A DNA stretch of 33,924 nucleotides from Planctomycetota bacterium (lineage in GTDB: Bacteria; Planctomycetota; Phycisphaerae; SM23-33): NCBI GenBank assembly GCA_029553505.1, contig JAKPKY010000092.1:1-33924 (forward strand), written 5' to 3'. The stretch's first letter is position 1. Every line of letters starts with the position of its first letter. Under the pieces are notes generated by a model, which searched no databases, was not told the origin of the DNA, and saw only the letters and a program-made list of their open reading frames with translations. Position numbers and translations under genes: made by a program. Positions 8,198 through 16,315 of the stretch are shown here, in pieces.

Positions 8198-9517
8198 TTA
8201 TCCGCCGAACGCCTCGGCGTACCAGGCATGCATCTCCTCGTCGCTGATGCATGTGGTGCGCCCGGATTCGTACTCCTCGTCGACCTTGTCGCGAATCTTC
8301 AACAGGCGCGGGTCGTCCTTAGCCACGTTCGTGTTGTAATGGTGGTCGATCCAGTGCTTGATGCCCGCGGCGCCCGACTTGTCGGTGATGACCACGGCCG
8401 GGGGGCGGCCGAGAATCTTCGCCGTGTCGAAGCAGTTGTAGATTTCCTCGCTCTTGAGCAATCCGTCGGCGTGGATGCCCGCGCGGGTGGTGTTGAAATC
8501 GCGCCCGATCAGCGGGAAGTTCGCCGGGATCGCCACGCCGATTTCCTTGTGGTAATACTCGGCGATCTCGGTGATGGCGTGGTAGTTGACCCGCGAGTCC
8601 ATTCCCTTGATCTGGGCGGCCTCGATGACCATCGCCTCGACCGGCGTGTTGCCCGTCCGCTCGCCGATGCCCAGCAGGCTGCCGTTGCAACCGGCGCAGC
8701 CGTAGAGCCACGCGGTAACCGGGTTGATGAGCACCTTGTGGAAGTCGTTGTGCCCGTGCCACTCCAGCAGGTGTCCCGGGACTCCCGCGTCGTGGATCAT
8801 GCCGTGAACGAGCTTGGGCGTGCTGCGCGGAAGGGTCGCCTCCGGCCAGGGGACAGCGTAGCCCATCGTGTCGCACAGGCGGATCTTGACGTCCTTCTTG
8901 TACTCGTCCCGCAACTTCATCAGTTCGATCGCAAACGGCACGACGAACCCGTAAAAGTCCGCGCGGGTAACGTCCTCGAAGTGGCAGCGGGGGACGATCC
9001 CCTCGTCCAGTGCCGCCCGGGCGATTTCCAGGTACATCTGGAGCGCCTGCTTGCGCGTCTTCTTGAGCTTCAGGAAGACGTGGTAATCGCTGCAACTGGT
9101 CAGGATGCCCGTCTCGTCGAGCCCGATCTCCTTGACCAGCTTGAAATCGCTCTTGACCGCCCGGATCCAACTGGTGACGAGGGGGTATTTCAGCCCCAAT
9201 TCACGGCATTTTTCGACGGCCTCGCGATCTTTTTTGGAATAGAGGAAGAACTCACTGGCGCGAATGATGCCCGAGCCGCCGTCCAGCTTGCTTAGCAGTT
9301 TATAGATATCGACAATCTGTTCGACGGTGTAAGGGGGGCGCGACTGCTGCCCGTCGCGGAACGTGGTGTCCGTGATCCAGACTTCCGGGGCCACGTTCAT
9401 CGGAACCGTGGCCTGCTCGAAGAAGACCTTCGGCAACTCGGTGTAGGGGAACTGCTCGCGGTAGAGGTTGGGCTCTTCCACGTTCGCCAGGGGGTACTTG
9501 GGCTTTGTATTGTTCAC
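8198..9517 (-). CDS. Homocitrate/isopropylmalate synthase family enzyme, candidate Re-citrate synthase
   Basis: A 439-residue DRE-TIM (HMGL-like) enzyme that condenses acetyl-CoA with a 2-oxoacid. The TDTTFRDGQQ motif is at residues 49-58 and the metal-binding HGHND motif follows in EWHGHNDFHKVL. The C-terminal LeuA regulatory domain is absent, so it is short for a classical LeuA. The N-terminal segment (EEPNLYREQFPYTELP) and the overall length match, as I recall, a clade from anaerobes that includes characterised Re-citrate synthases of Clostridium and Syntrophus; the alternatives are 2-isopropylmalate or citramalate synthase. The start is GTG 9517, with AAAGGA 10 nt upstream; the ATG just upstream is out of frame. 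It has a promoter at 9667-9696 and a terminator at 8138-8170. No leuB, leuC or leuD lies nearby, which weakly favours a role outside leucine synthesis. Confidence 0.85.
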   Translation of the reverse strand: MNNTKPKYPLANVEEPNLYREQFPYTELPKVFFEQATVPMNVAPEVWITDTTFRDGQQSRPPYTVEQIVDIYKLLSKLDGGSGIIRASEFFLYSKKDREAVEKCRELGLKYPLVTSWIRAVKSDFKLVKEIGLDETGILTSCSDYHVFLKLKKTRKQALQMYLEIARAALDEGIVPRCHFEDVTRADFYGFVVPFAIELMKLRDEYKKDVKIRLCDTMGYAVPWPEATLPRSTPKLVHGMIHDAGVPGHLLEWHGHNDFHKVLINPVTAWLYGCAGCNGSLLGIGERTGNTPVEAMVIEAAQIKGMDSRVNYHAITEIAEYYHKEIGVAIPANFPLIGRDFNTTRAGIHADGLLKSEEIYNCFDTAKILGRPPAVVITDKSGAAGIKHWIDHHYNTNVAKDDPRLLKIRDKVDEEYESGRTTCISDEEMHAWYAEAFGG

Positions 9518-9666
9518 TTTCGTCTCATCCTTTCCGTTCACCCCCCGTCTCCTTCTGTGCCGACACCGATGCCGCGAACCGAATCTGTAGCGGCTGGGAT
9601 GGCGGAGACGACCGGGCAATTCGCGTCGCCGACAAGGCTTCGCGGACCTGCTCCCAAGGCTGGACC

Positions 9667-9696
9667 ATTGTACCGTCCAGACTGCCGAAAATTCAA
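9667..9696 (-). promoter_or_regulatory. Predicted promoter for the synthase gene
   Basis: On the minus strand TTGAAT (9691-9696), an 18-nt spacer and TACAAT (9667-9672). The predicted leader is about 140 nt to the GTG at 9517. The 191-nt gap to purN shows no terminator. Confidence 0.5.
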
Positions 9697-9708
9697 ATCG
9701 AATTGGAC

Positions 9709-10368
9709 TTACCGGTCTGTAATTCTCACGATTCGCCCGTCGATTTTCAGTCTGCCGGCTGCGAAAAGGCGAATGGCTTCGGGATAGGCGAGGCACTCCT
9801 GCTCGAAGACCCGGTCGGCCAGGTCGTCGGGGCGGTCCGTGTCGTGCACGGGCACGGTCCGCTGGACAATGATCGGACCGGTGTCGTATTCGTTGGTCAC
9901 GAAATGCACCGTGCAGCCGGACACCTTGCATCCGTGCGTCAGCACGGCCTCGTGGACGTGGTGTCCGTACATGCCCTTGCCCCCGAACGCCGGCAGCAGG
10001 GCGGGGTGGATGTTCATGACCTTTCCGGCGTACTGCGGGGGGATGTGCCAGAGTGAGAGGAACCCCGCCTGGACGACCAGGTCCGCGCGGGCGGCGTCGA
10101 GCCGCCGGGCGATCTCGGCGGAATAGGCGGCGGTGTCGGCCTGCCCGTCGGCGCGCCGGAAGTCCTTGTACGGCACGAGCTGAACGTCCAGCCCGGCCGA
10201 CTGCGCCCGCTCGATTCCCTTGCACTCGCGCGAGGCGATGACGACGGCGACCTCCGCTGGCAGCTCCCCCCGCCTGGACAACTCGTGAAGGTTCAGCAGC
10301 GTTCGCCCGCCGCCGGAAATCAGCACGCCCAGCCGGAGTCTGGCAATTGGTTTGCTCATGCCCAACAT
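9709..10368 (-). CDS. purN: Phosphoribosylglycinamide formyltransferase (GART)
   Basis: Transfers the formyl group of 10-formyl-tetrahydrofolate to glycinamide ribonucleotide, the third step of purine synthesis. The 219 residues match the family length. The phosphate-binding SGGGRTLLNL follows the first strand (residues 18-27). The catalytic NIHPALLPAFGGKGMYG segment (N119, H121) and the conserved Asp in NEYDTGPIIVQ (about residue 162) are intact. Start ATG 10368 is used; ATG 10359 (MSKPIARL) is equally possible, and neither has a strong ribosome site. No other purine genes are adjacent. The divergent gap upstream to the stress-protein gene holds a cluster of inverted repeats (10406-10449). 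Confidence 0.95.
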   Translation of the reverse strand: MLGMSKPIARLRLGVLISGGGRTLLNLHELSRRGELPAEVAVVIASRECKGIERAQSAGLDVQLVPYKDFRRADGQADTAAYSAEIARRLDAARADLVVQAGFLSLWHIPPQYAGKVMNIHPALLPAFGGKGMYGHHVHEAVLTHGCKVSGCTVHFVTNEYDTGPIIVQRTVPVHDTDRPDDLADRVFEQECLAYPEAIRLFAAGRLKIDGRIVRITDR

Positions 10369-10405
10369 TCAAACACAACCAACGCAATCGGGCAACGCCC
10401 AAGGC

Positions 10406-10449
10406 GGCAATTGCCTGTTTCCGTCGGCAGGAAACAGGAAAGTTTTCCT
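10406..10449. promoter_or_regulatory. Cluster of three palindromes between purN and the stress-protein gene
   Basis: GGCAATTGCC (10406-10415), CCTGTTTCC-N7-GGAAACAGG (10414-10438) and AGGAAA-GT-TTTCCT (10436-10449) overlap end to end in the 192-nt divergent gap. None has a U run. They could be operators serving either gene. No convincing sigma70 promoter was found for the plus-strand gene; TTAGAA-N17-TACAAC downstream is weak. Confidence 0.45.
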
Positions 10450-10560
10450 TGCCATAACGGGTGAGAGAGTGGTTTGGCGAGGGGGGCGTGGCTTAGAATT
10501 CAATAGGCGAGTAAATACAACTCGTTTCGGTAGGCGTCTTTGTAGAAAGGAAGGCGCAAT

Positions 10561-11007
10561 ATGTCCGACAGGATCCTGGTTCCGGTGGATTTCTCTGACG
10601 TGACCGAAGCCGTCTTGGCCGAAGTTGCAGCCATCGCCAAGGCTTATGGCGCGAAAGTCTGGCTGATCCATGTGGCGGCGCCTGAGCCCAGTTTCATCGG
10701 CTACGAGGTCGGTCCGGTCTTCATCCGCGAGGATGTCGCCGAACAATTACGACAGCAGCACCAGAAACTCCAGCAATATCAGCAATTGCTCCGCGAGCAG
10801 TCGGTGGAAACGACGGCAATGCTCGTTCCCGGCGACCCCGCGCGCAAGATTCCGGAAGAAGCCGCCCGCCTGCAACCCCGGCTGATCGTGCTGGGCTCGC
10901 ACGGACATGGAGCGCTGCACCAACTCCTGGCCGGGAGCGTCTGCCAAGCGGTGCTCAAGCAGAGGCTCTGTCCGGTCCTGGTCGTGCCGGCCCCCGCGAG
11001 GGAATGA
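10561..11007 (+). CDS. Universal stress protein, UspA family
   Basis: A 148-residue cytoplasmic alpha/beta protein of the UspA fold, generally induced under starvation or stress. It begins with the conserved strand ILVPVDFSD (residues 5-13). The ATP-binding signature G-2x-G-9x-G-S is present as G112, G115, G125 and S126 in LGSHGHGALHQLLAGSV, so it belongs to the nucleotide-binding class. The region from about residue 58 to 80 is unusually rich in Gln and may extend a helix. The start has a strong AAGGAAG ribosome site about 7 nt upstream. The following pckG gene has its own promoter, so a joint transcript is not required. Confidence 0.94.
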   Translation: MSDRILVPVDFSDVTEAVLAEVAAIAKAYGAKVWLIHVAAPEPSFIGYEVGPVFIREDVAEQLRQQHQKLQQYQQLLREQSVETTAMLVPGDPARKIPEEAARLQPRLIVLGSHGHGALHQLLAGSVCQAVLKQRLCPVLVVPAPARE

Positions 11008-11052
11008 TCCGCCGCTCCGTCTGAGTTCCGCGCGGCAGGGGAGAGTCCATCC

Positions 11053-11081
11053 TTGACAAGGGGGGAAGGGGTTTGTATAAA
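11053..11081 (+). promoter_or_regulatory. Near-consensus sigma70 promoter for pckG
   Basis: A perfect TTGACA (11053-11058), a 17-nt G-rich spacer, then TATAAA (11076-11081). This is the best promoter match in the window. It predicts a leader of about 120 nt before the ATG at 11211. The leader contains an in-frame ATG at 11118 preceded by GGAG. Confidence 0.85.
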
Positions 11082-11210
11082 TTTCCGGCCGCAAGTGCCT
11101 CCAAAGGCGGAGAAACTATGCGCGCTGATTGGCGGGGATCGCGGCGCCCGCTCGCCAGAGTGGACAGGAAGATCAGGCGTTTTCCCGGAAGCAGGAAGAG
11201 AGACGGAACG

Positions 11211-13082
11211 ATGAACGAGCAATTTGCGGAGGTATTGAAGAACAAGATGGACGCATCGAGCTTCGCCAAGCTCGACGCCTTGGGCAACGACAAGCTTTGT
11301 GCCTTTGTCGTGGACGCGGTTGGCCTGTGCCGGCCGGACAAGGTCAAGGTCTGTGACGACTCGCCCGCGGACATCGCGTTCTGCCGGCAACTGGCGATCG
11401 ACAATCGCGAGGAGCGGTCGCTGGAGGTCAAGGGGCACACGGCGCATTTCGACGGCTACTTCGACCAGGGGCGAGACAAGGAGGTCACCAAGTATCTCCT
11501 GCCCAAGGGAATGGACCTGGGCGAGCGGCTCAACAGCATGGACCGTGACGAGGGGCTCAAGGAAATCCGCGGGTTCTTCGCCGGCGCCATGAAGGGACGC
11601 ACCATGCTCGTGCGGTTCTTTTGCCTGGGACCGACGAACTCGGCGTTCAGCATCTCGTGCGCCCAGATCACCGATTCGGCCTATGTGGCCCACAGCGAGG
11701 ACATGCTCTACCGTCCCGGCTACGAGCAGTTCAAGCGCCTGGGCGGGAAGGGCGGCTTCTTCCGCTTCCTGCACGCGACGGGCAAGGTGGACGAGCGGAT
11801 GGCCTCGGCCGAGCCCGACAAGAAGCGCATCTACATCGACATCACCGAAGACATGGTGATGAGCGTCAACACGCAGTACGCCGGAAACACCGTGGGGCTC
11901 AAGAAGCTGGCGCTGCGTCTGGCGATCCGCAGGGCCGACCGCGAGGGCTGGTTGGCCGAGCACATGTTCCTGATGGGTTCGCGCGGTCCCGGCGGGCGCG
12001 TGACGTATTTTGTCGGCGCGTTCCCGTCGGCCTGCGGGAAGACTTCGACGGCCATGCTCCCCGGAGAGACGATCCTGGGCGACGACATCGCCTACCTGCG
12101 ACTCATGGACGGGCAGATGCGGGCGGTCAACGTCGAGGCGGGCATTTTCGGCATCATCGCCGATGTCAGCGCCAAGGGCGACCCGCTCATCTGGGACGTG
12201 CTGCACACTCCCGGCGAGGTCATCTTCGGAAACGTGCTGATCAAGGACGGAAAACCCTACTGGCTGGGCATGGGCGAGGAGATTCCCTCCGAGGGCGAGA
12301 ACTTCATCGGCCGGTGGGCCAAGGGCGCCAAGGGCCCGGACGGAAAGGAAGTTCCCCCGGCCCACAAGAACGCCCGTTACACGATCCGCCTGCGCGACCT
12401 GGCGAACCTGGACCCCAACTTCGAGGATCCCCAGGGCGTTCCGGTCGGCGGCGTGATCTACGGCGGGCGCGACAGCGACACGTCGGTCCCCGTCACCGAA
12501 AGCTTCGACTGGGTGCACGGCGTGGTGACGATGGGCGCGGCCCTGGAGAGCGAGACGACCTCCGCCACCCTCGGCGCCGAGGGCGTGCGCACCTTCGACC
12601 TGATGAGCAACCTCCAGTTCCTCGCCATCCCGATCGGCAAGTACATTCAGAACCACCTGGACTTCGGCGCCGCGGTGAAGGCGCCGCCCAAGATCTTCAA
12701 CACGAATTACTTCCTCAAGAGCGAGGAAGGCAAGTATCTCAACGGCATGCTCGACAAGAGCGTGTGGGTGAAGTGGGCCGAACTGAGGACGCACGGCGAC
12801 GTGCAGGCCATCGAGGGCCCCTGCGGGCGTATTCCAAAATACGAGGACCTCAAGAAGCTCTTCCAGCAGGTGCTCAAGAAGGACTATACCGAAGCGCAGT
12901 ACCGCGAGCAGTTCCAGATCCGCGTGCCGGAACTGCTGGCCAAGATCGCCCGCATCGAGAAGATCTACCGCGGAGAAGCGGACACCCCGAAGGTCGTCCT
13001 GGACACGCTGGCCGCCCAGCGGGAACGCCTCGAGGCGCTCCGCAAGGCCAAGGGCGATTATGTCCCGCCGTCGGACCTGTGA
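11211..13082 (+). CDS. pckG: Phosphoenolpyruvate carboxykinase (GTP)
   Basis: Interconverts oxaloacetate plus GTP with phosphoenolpyruvate, CO2 and GDP, for gluconeogenesis or anaplerosis. The 623 residues match GTP-type enzymes. The kinase-1a P-loop FPSACGKT with its hyper-reactive Cys is at residues 271-278, followed by the kinase-2-like LGDDIAYL (about 289-296) and EAGIFGI (309-315). The metal-binding region GLKKLALR is at about 229-236. Details such as TDSAYVAHSEDMLYR look closer to archaeal GTP-PEPCKs than to animal-type ones; this is an impression only. Start ATG 11211 gives the normal N-terminus. An in-frame ATG at 11118 with GGAG 5 nt upstream would add 31 Arg-rich residues of unlikely function. 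A near-consensus promoter precedes it and a strong terminator follows at 13111-13148. Confidence 0.96.
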   Translation: MNEQFAEVLKNKMDASSFAKLDALGNDKLCAFVVDAVGLCRPDKVKVCDDSPADIAFCRQLAIDNREERSLEVKGHTAHFDGYFDQGRDKEVTKYLLPKGMDLGERLNSMDRDEGLKEIRGFFAGAMKGRTMLVRFFCLGPTNSAFSISCAQITDSAYVAHSEDMLYRPGYEQFKRLGGKGGFFRFLHATGKVDERMASAEPDKKRIYIDITEDMVMSVNTQYAGNTVGLKKLALRLAIRRADREGWLAEHMFLMGSRGPGGRVTYFVGAFPSACGKTSTAMLPGETILGDDIAYLRLMDGQMRAVNVEAGIFGIIADVSAKGDPLIWDVLHTPGEVIFGNVLIKDGKPYWLGMGEEIPSEGENFIGRWAKGAKGPDGKEVPPAHKNARYTIRLRDLANLDPNFEDPQGVPVGGVIYGGRDSDTSVPVTESFDWVHGVVTMGAALESETTSATLGAEGVRTFDLMSNLQFLAIPIGKYIQNHLDFGAAVKAPPKIFNTNYFLKSEEGKYLNGMLDKSVWVKWAELRTHGDVQAIEGPCGRIPKYEDLKKLFQQVLKKDYTEAQYREQFQIRVPELLAKIARIEKIYRGEADTPKVVLDTLAAQRERLEALRKAKGDYVPPSDL

Positions 13083-13110
13083 CGCGAGGGAAAATCCGTC
13101 GGAACAGGCG

Positions 13111-13148
13111 ACAGGCCTCGGGACGTCTCCCGGGGCCTGTTTCTTTTT
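13111..13148 (+). terminator. Strong rho-independent terminator after pckG
   Basis: A 13-bp stem (one G-T pair) from 13111-13123 and 13128-13140 with loop CGTC, followed by TTCTTTTT. It starts 28 nt after the pckG stop. The minus-strand gene on the other side ends at 13164, and its side of the hairpin is not followed by a good U run. Confidence 0.92.
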
Positions 13149-13163
13149 GCGCTGCGGAGATCG

Positions 13164-15395
13164 CTATTCCGTTCCCGCTGGACAACATGCCATGCACGAT
13201 TCCAGAATCGTGTCCGTGTGCGTGGCGTTCTGGTAGCCGAGAACCTGGAGGGGGTCCTTCAAATTGCGGGCGGCCTGCACATCCGCCTCGGTGGGATTCT
13301 CCGGGACCGGGACGGTCCGGACCGGCGTCCATCCCATGTGGCCCGGACCTTCCTCGGGAACCAGCCCGTGGCGAATGGACCAGGCGCACCGTCCCCCATG
13401 TCGGCAGGCGACGGAATAGCTCTTCTCCCCGATGCGGACCGATTCTTCCGCTCCCAAGGCGCGGGTCGGGCAGGTGGATACGCACTTTCCGCATTGGGTG
13501 CACAAGGGCGGGCCTGCATACAACGGGCTTGTGGCCAGCGGCGCGTCGGTGACGATGCCGAGAATGCGTTGCCGGGGGCCGAATCGCGGCGTCAGCAGCA
13601 AGCCGCTCCTGCCCAACTCGCCCAATCCCGCGGCGACGCCCACCGCGGCGTTGGCGTGCAGGCTGGGCAACTCGCCACGCGTCGAGGCCAGCCGGTCGGA
13701 CCCGCCCGAAAAATCCGCGATCGGGTAGGCGAGATAGCCCCGCCGCGCGAGCAGGCGGCATAGCGCGGCCGCGCCCGTCATCAACTCGCGCGTGAGTTGG
13801 TACTGGTTGTACGCATAGGGAACCACCGTGCCGGCGGGGTCCTTGCCCGCCTGCTCGACGGCGGCTTTGAAGAAAGACTGGCCGAGGACGAGAAGCTTCC
13901 ATCCGCGTTCCGACAAGCGGTTCGCCAGGGCGGCGCAGCCGTCGATTTCCGCCAGTCGGTCCGCCGGCGCGATCCCGAACAGGTCCAGGTCCTGCCGGAC
14001 GGCCTCCTGACGGAGCAAGGTTTCCAATTCGCCCGGATCGATCCCGGCGGGTTTTGTCGAGACGTCGCAGGGGCAGGCCGGCGAAGCGTCGTCGAGGACG
14101 GCGGACGTGAGCGCGCCGCCCGCGACCACCGAGTCTTCCTCCGACCAGCCGAGCAGGGCAAGCGCCTTGCGGATCATCGGGCGGAGGTCCTTCCATGTGC
14201 ACATCGCCTCGTACCCCAGGTTGTCCAAGAGGGCGGTCAACTCCCAGCAGAGGTTGGTTCCCTGCGTCCACAGGCCGAACCCGATGAGGCGTTCCGCTTC
14301 CGCGACCACGGGCAGATCGTCCAGCGTGGCGATTTTCCGCGGGCGGGGAATGCGCGCCAGAATCAGGCTCTTGAACTCCTCCGCGATGGTTTGCCAGGGG
14401 TAGCCGTCCGGAAGACAAAGGGGGACGTCCTTGAGTCTTTGCAGCGGGATCGCCCGCACTTCGGCAGCGCCTCGCCGGACGCCCCGTTCCACGAGCGCGT
14501 CCATGAGTTGTCTGCCGTCCGCGTTTTCCAGTGGCAGGGAATCCTTCTTCCGTCGGAACACGACACGCCCCGCCTTCGGCGCGCGGCGCGGCCCGGCCAT
14601 GCAGGCCCGCAGGCATGCGCCGGGTTCCAATCCGCAGCGCTCAAGGGTCCGGCAGGCATCCAGGAGCACCCGCTCATCCACGCGGGCAGGGAGCTTTTCG
14701 GAGGGCAGACGGAACTGCTCGCCCCAGAGGCATCGCCACCGGTTCAGCTTGGCGTACCGGTATTCCCTGTCCTCGATCCGGACGATGTCGTAGCCGGGTT
14801 CGAGCAGTTCCTTGCGAAACGTGTCGCCGGGGCAGGCGCGTTCGCAGGCGTTGCAGCGGTCGCAAAGCGCGGGCCCGTCGTAGAGGGGCGTCGGTTCGAG
14901 CGGGGCCGTCGTGATGACCGAGGCGACCCGCTGCCGCGGCCCGTATTGCGGTGTGAGTAGCAGGTTATTCCAGCCGAATTCGCCAAGCCCGGCTGCGACG
15001 GCGGCGTGGCGGTGCGAGAAGCTCGCGGTGTGAACCGAATCCAGTTCCTTGTGCTTCCGATGCCACCAGAACCGCGTGGCCGGGTACGGCAGGCTGGCGT
15101 ATCCGCACTTTTTCAGGAACCGCGCGATGCGATGGGCGAGGCTTTCCAGCTTGCTCGTTTGACCGATCTGGAACGGGCCCATGTAATTGGCGGTCGGGAT
15201 TCCGGCGAATTCCACGGAGGCGTCGGGATGGTGCGCCGCCACGACGATTACGCTGCGGGCGCCGGGCAGATGGGCCTGCGGGGTCAGCCGTGGCGGGGCG
15301 CACGCCCATCGCTCCACGTTGGCGACGCCGAACAGGTCGGCGCCGTCGGAAACGGCAAAGGCACGCACGGATTCCGTCAGGGGGCGGTCTGGCAT
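13164..15395 (-). CDS. Tandemly duplicated QueG-like iron-sulfur reductase
   Basis: A 743-residue protein built from two related halves. Each half has the segment AAGLGE.G...LLTP.(Y/F)GPRQR (residues ~134-155 and ~588-610), then T(T/D)APL, then a [4Fe-4S] motif CxxCxxCxxxCP: Cys 178, 181, 184, 188 in the first half and 632, 635, 638, 642 in the second. This order recalls the epoxyqueuosine reductase/reductive-dehalogenase-like superfamily. Single-domain members are usually about 300-380 residues. Additional Cys-rich spots are RCLWG (~221), CGLEPGACLRAC (~254-265), CRHGGRC (~664-670) and ESCMACCPAG near the C-terminus. There is no Tat or Sec signal, so it is probably cytoplasmic. The start overlaps the upstream IclR gene by 19 nt and has AGGA 9 nt before it. 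The substrate is unknown; true QueG is unlikely given the duplication. Confidence 0.85.
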   Translation of the reverse strand: MPDRPLTESVRAFAVSDGADLFGVANVERWACAPPRLTPQAHLPGARSVIVVAAHHPDASVEFAGIPTANYMGPFQIGQTSKLESLAHRIARFLKKCGYASLPYPATRFWWHRKHKELDSVHTASFSHRHAAVAAGLGEFGWNNLLLTPQYGPRQRVASVITTAPLEPTPLYDGPALCDRCNACERACPGDTFRKELLEPGYDIVRIEDREYRYAKLNRWRCLWGEQFRLPSEKLPARVDERVLLDACRTLERCGLEPGACLRACMAGPRRAPKAGRVVFRRKKDSLPLENADGRQLMDALVERGVRRGAAEVRAIPLQRLKDVPLCLPDGYPWQTIAEEFKSLILARIPRPRKIATLDDLPVVAEAERLIGFGLWTQGTNLCWELTALLDNLGYEAMCTWKDLRPMIRKALALLGWSEEDSVVAGGALTSAVLDDASPACPCDVSTKPAGIDPGELETLLRQEAVRQDLDLFGIAPADRLAEIDGCAALANRLSERGWKLLVLGQSFFKAAVEQAGKDPAGTVVPYAYNQYQLTRELMTGAAALCRLLARRGYLAYPIADFSGGSDRLASTRGELPSLHANAAVGVAAGLGELGRSGLLLTPRFGPRQRILGIVTDAPLATSPLYAGPPLCTQCGKCVSTCPTRALGAEESVRIGEKSYSVACRHGGRCAWSIRHGLVPEEGPGHMGWTPVRTVPVPENPTEADVQAARNLKDPLQVLGYQNATHTDTILESCMACCPAGTE

Positions 15396-16156
15396 GGACG
15401 ATCATCCTTTCCGCGGGGGGCCGCGGCAAGCTGTTGGGAGAATTCTTTCGCGGCCTGGTGCAGTTCCGCCACCACGCGGGTCTTGTGCTTTCCGACGAAA
15501 CGGGCCTTGGGCAGGAAAACGCCCATCGCCGCCCAAAGATCGCCGTCCGGGCCGAAGACCGGAACGCCGACGGAGCAGGTCCTGCCGTCCGCGCTGATGT
15601 CCTCGGCCTGCCCGCAACGGCGAATGCCCGCCAAGGCGCGCTGGAGCGAGCGCAGGCTGGTTTTTCCGGGCCAATCCGCCCCGGGCAGGCCCCGGGCCGC
15701 AACGAGTTCCTGCAACCGGCGGTCGGTCAGATGGGCCAGGAGCAGCCGGCCCGTCGGCGTGCCGTAGGGAGTGGGGCGACGATGTGGCGTATCCACGACC
15801 ACCAGTTCCTCGCCGACCACGATGCGCACCAGGACGTAAACCTCGTCCTGTTGAAGGATGGATATCACCACGCCTTCCTGGATGGCCTGGGCGAGCTTGA
15901 CGGCGAACGGTTTGCCCAGGTCCCGGACGACGTCCAGCCGCAAGGGGCCGGCCGCCAGACGCGAAACGCAGGGGCCCAGGAGGTATCGCCCCGTCTCGTC
16001 CTTGACCAGCCACTCCAGGTCCGTCAGGGTGCGCAGGATGTTGCACAGGGTGGTCTTCCGTAGGCCCGTGGCGGCGGACAACTCGCCCAGGCTGACGCGG
16101 CCGGTCTTGCCTGCAATCTCCAGCACCCGCGTGGCCCGATGCAGTACCTGGATCAT
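15377..16156 (-). CDS. IclR-family transcriptional regulator
   Basis: A 259-residue regulator with an N-terminal winged helix-turn-helix (residues ~5-65; VSLGELSAATGLRKTTLCNILRTL spans the recognition region) and a C-terminal GAF-like effector domain (~75-250), the standard IclR plan. The effector-domain segment YGTPTGRLLLAHL and the later GVPVFGPDGDLWAAMGVF are typical of the family. AAGG lies 5-6 nt before the ATG. It is the first gene of a two-gene operon and overlaps the double reductase by 19 nt, so it very probably controls that gene and itself through the inverted repeat at 16165-16196. The effector is unknown; IclR proteins commonly bind small organic or aromatic acids. Confidence 0.93.
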   Translation of the reverse strand: MIQVLHRATRVLEIAGKTGRVSLGELSAATGLRKTTLCNILRTLTDLEWLVKDETGRYLLGPCVSRLAAGPLRLDVVRDLGKPFAVKLAQAIQEGVVISILQQDEVYVLVRIVVGEELVVVDTPHRRPTPYGTPTGRLLLAHLTDRRLQELVAARGLPGADWPGKTSLRSLQRALAGIRRCGQAEDISADGRTCSVGVPVFGPDGDLWAAMGVFLPKARFVGKHKTRVVAELHQAAKEFSQQLAAAPRGKDDRPCQTAP

Positions 16157-16164
16157 GGGAGCCT

Positions 16165-16196
16165 TTCAATAATAATGAATCTAATATATTATTGAA
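16165..16196. promoter_or_regulatory. Operator-like inverted repeat at the iclR promoter
   Basis: TTCAATAATA (16165-16174) and TATTATTGAA (16187-16196) are a perfect 10-bp inverted repeat around a 12-nt AT-rich centre. It covers the predicted transcription start and ends 8 nt before the IclR start codon. A near-palindrome ATTATTGAATAAT overlaps its right arm. Such placement fits auto-repression. Confidence 0.65.
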
Positions 16197-16198
16197 TA

Positions 16199-16227
16199 AT
16201 GGTAACGGGAGAACGCAACCCTGTCAA
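16199..16227 (-). promoter_or_regulatory. Predicted sigma70 promoter of the iclR-reductase operon
   Basis: On the minus strand a perfect TTGACA (16222-16227), a 17-nt spacer and TACCAT (16199-16204). The -10 directly abuts the inverted repeat at 16165-16196. Confidence 0.7.
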
Positions 16228-16315
16228 CGGGAATGACTCGATCTTGCGCGGAAAAACGGGCCTGCGCGAAGGTTCATCCGGCGGGACGAAAGAAGGGCAG
16301 AAGAATATGACAATG

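Noticed and set aside
10779-12794. Long minus-strand frame opposite usp and pckG
   Set aside because: Runs across two real plus-strand genes and a consensus promoter; composition is shadow-like.
11621-13552. Long plus-strand frame overlapping pckG in another frame
   Set aside because: Overlaps pckG out of frame and runs through its terminator.
12874-14616. Long minus-strand frame overlapping the double reductase and pckG
   Set aside because: Pro/Arg/Gly-rich shadow; the competing frame carries both Fe-S motifs.
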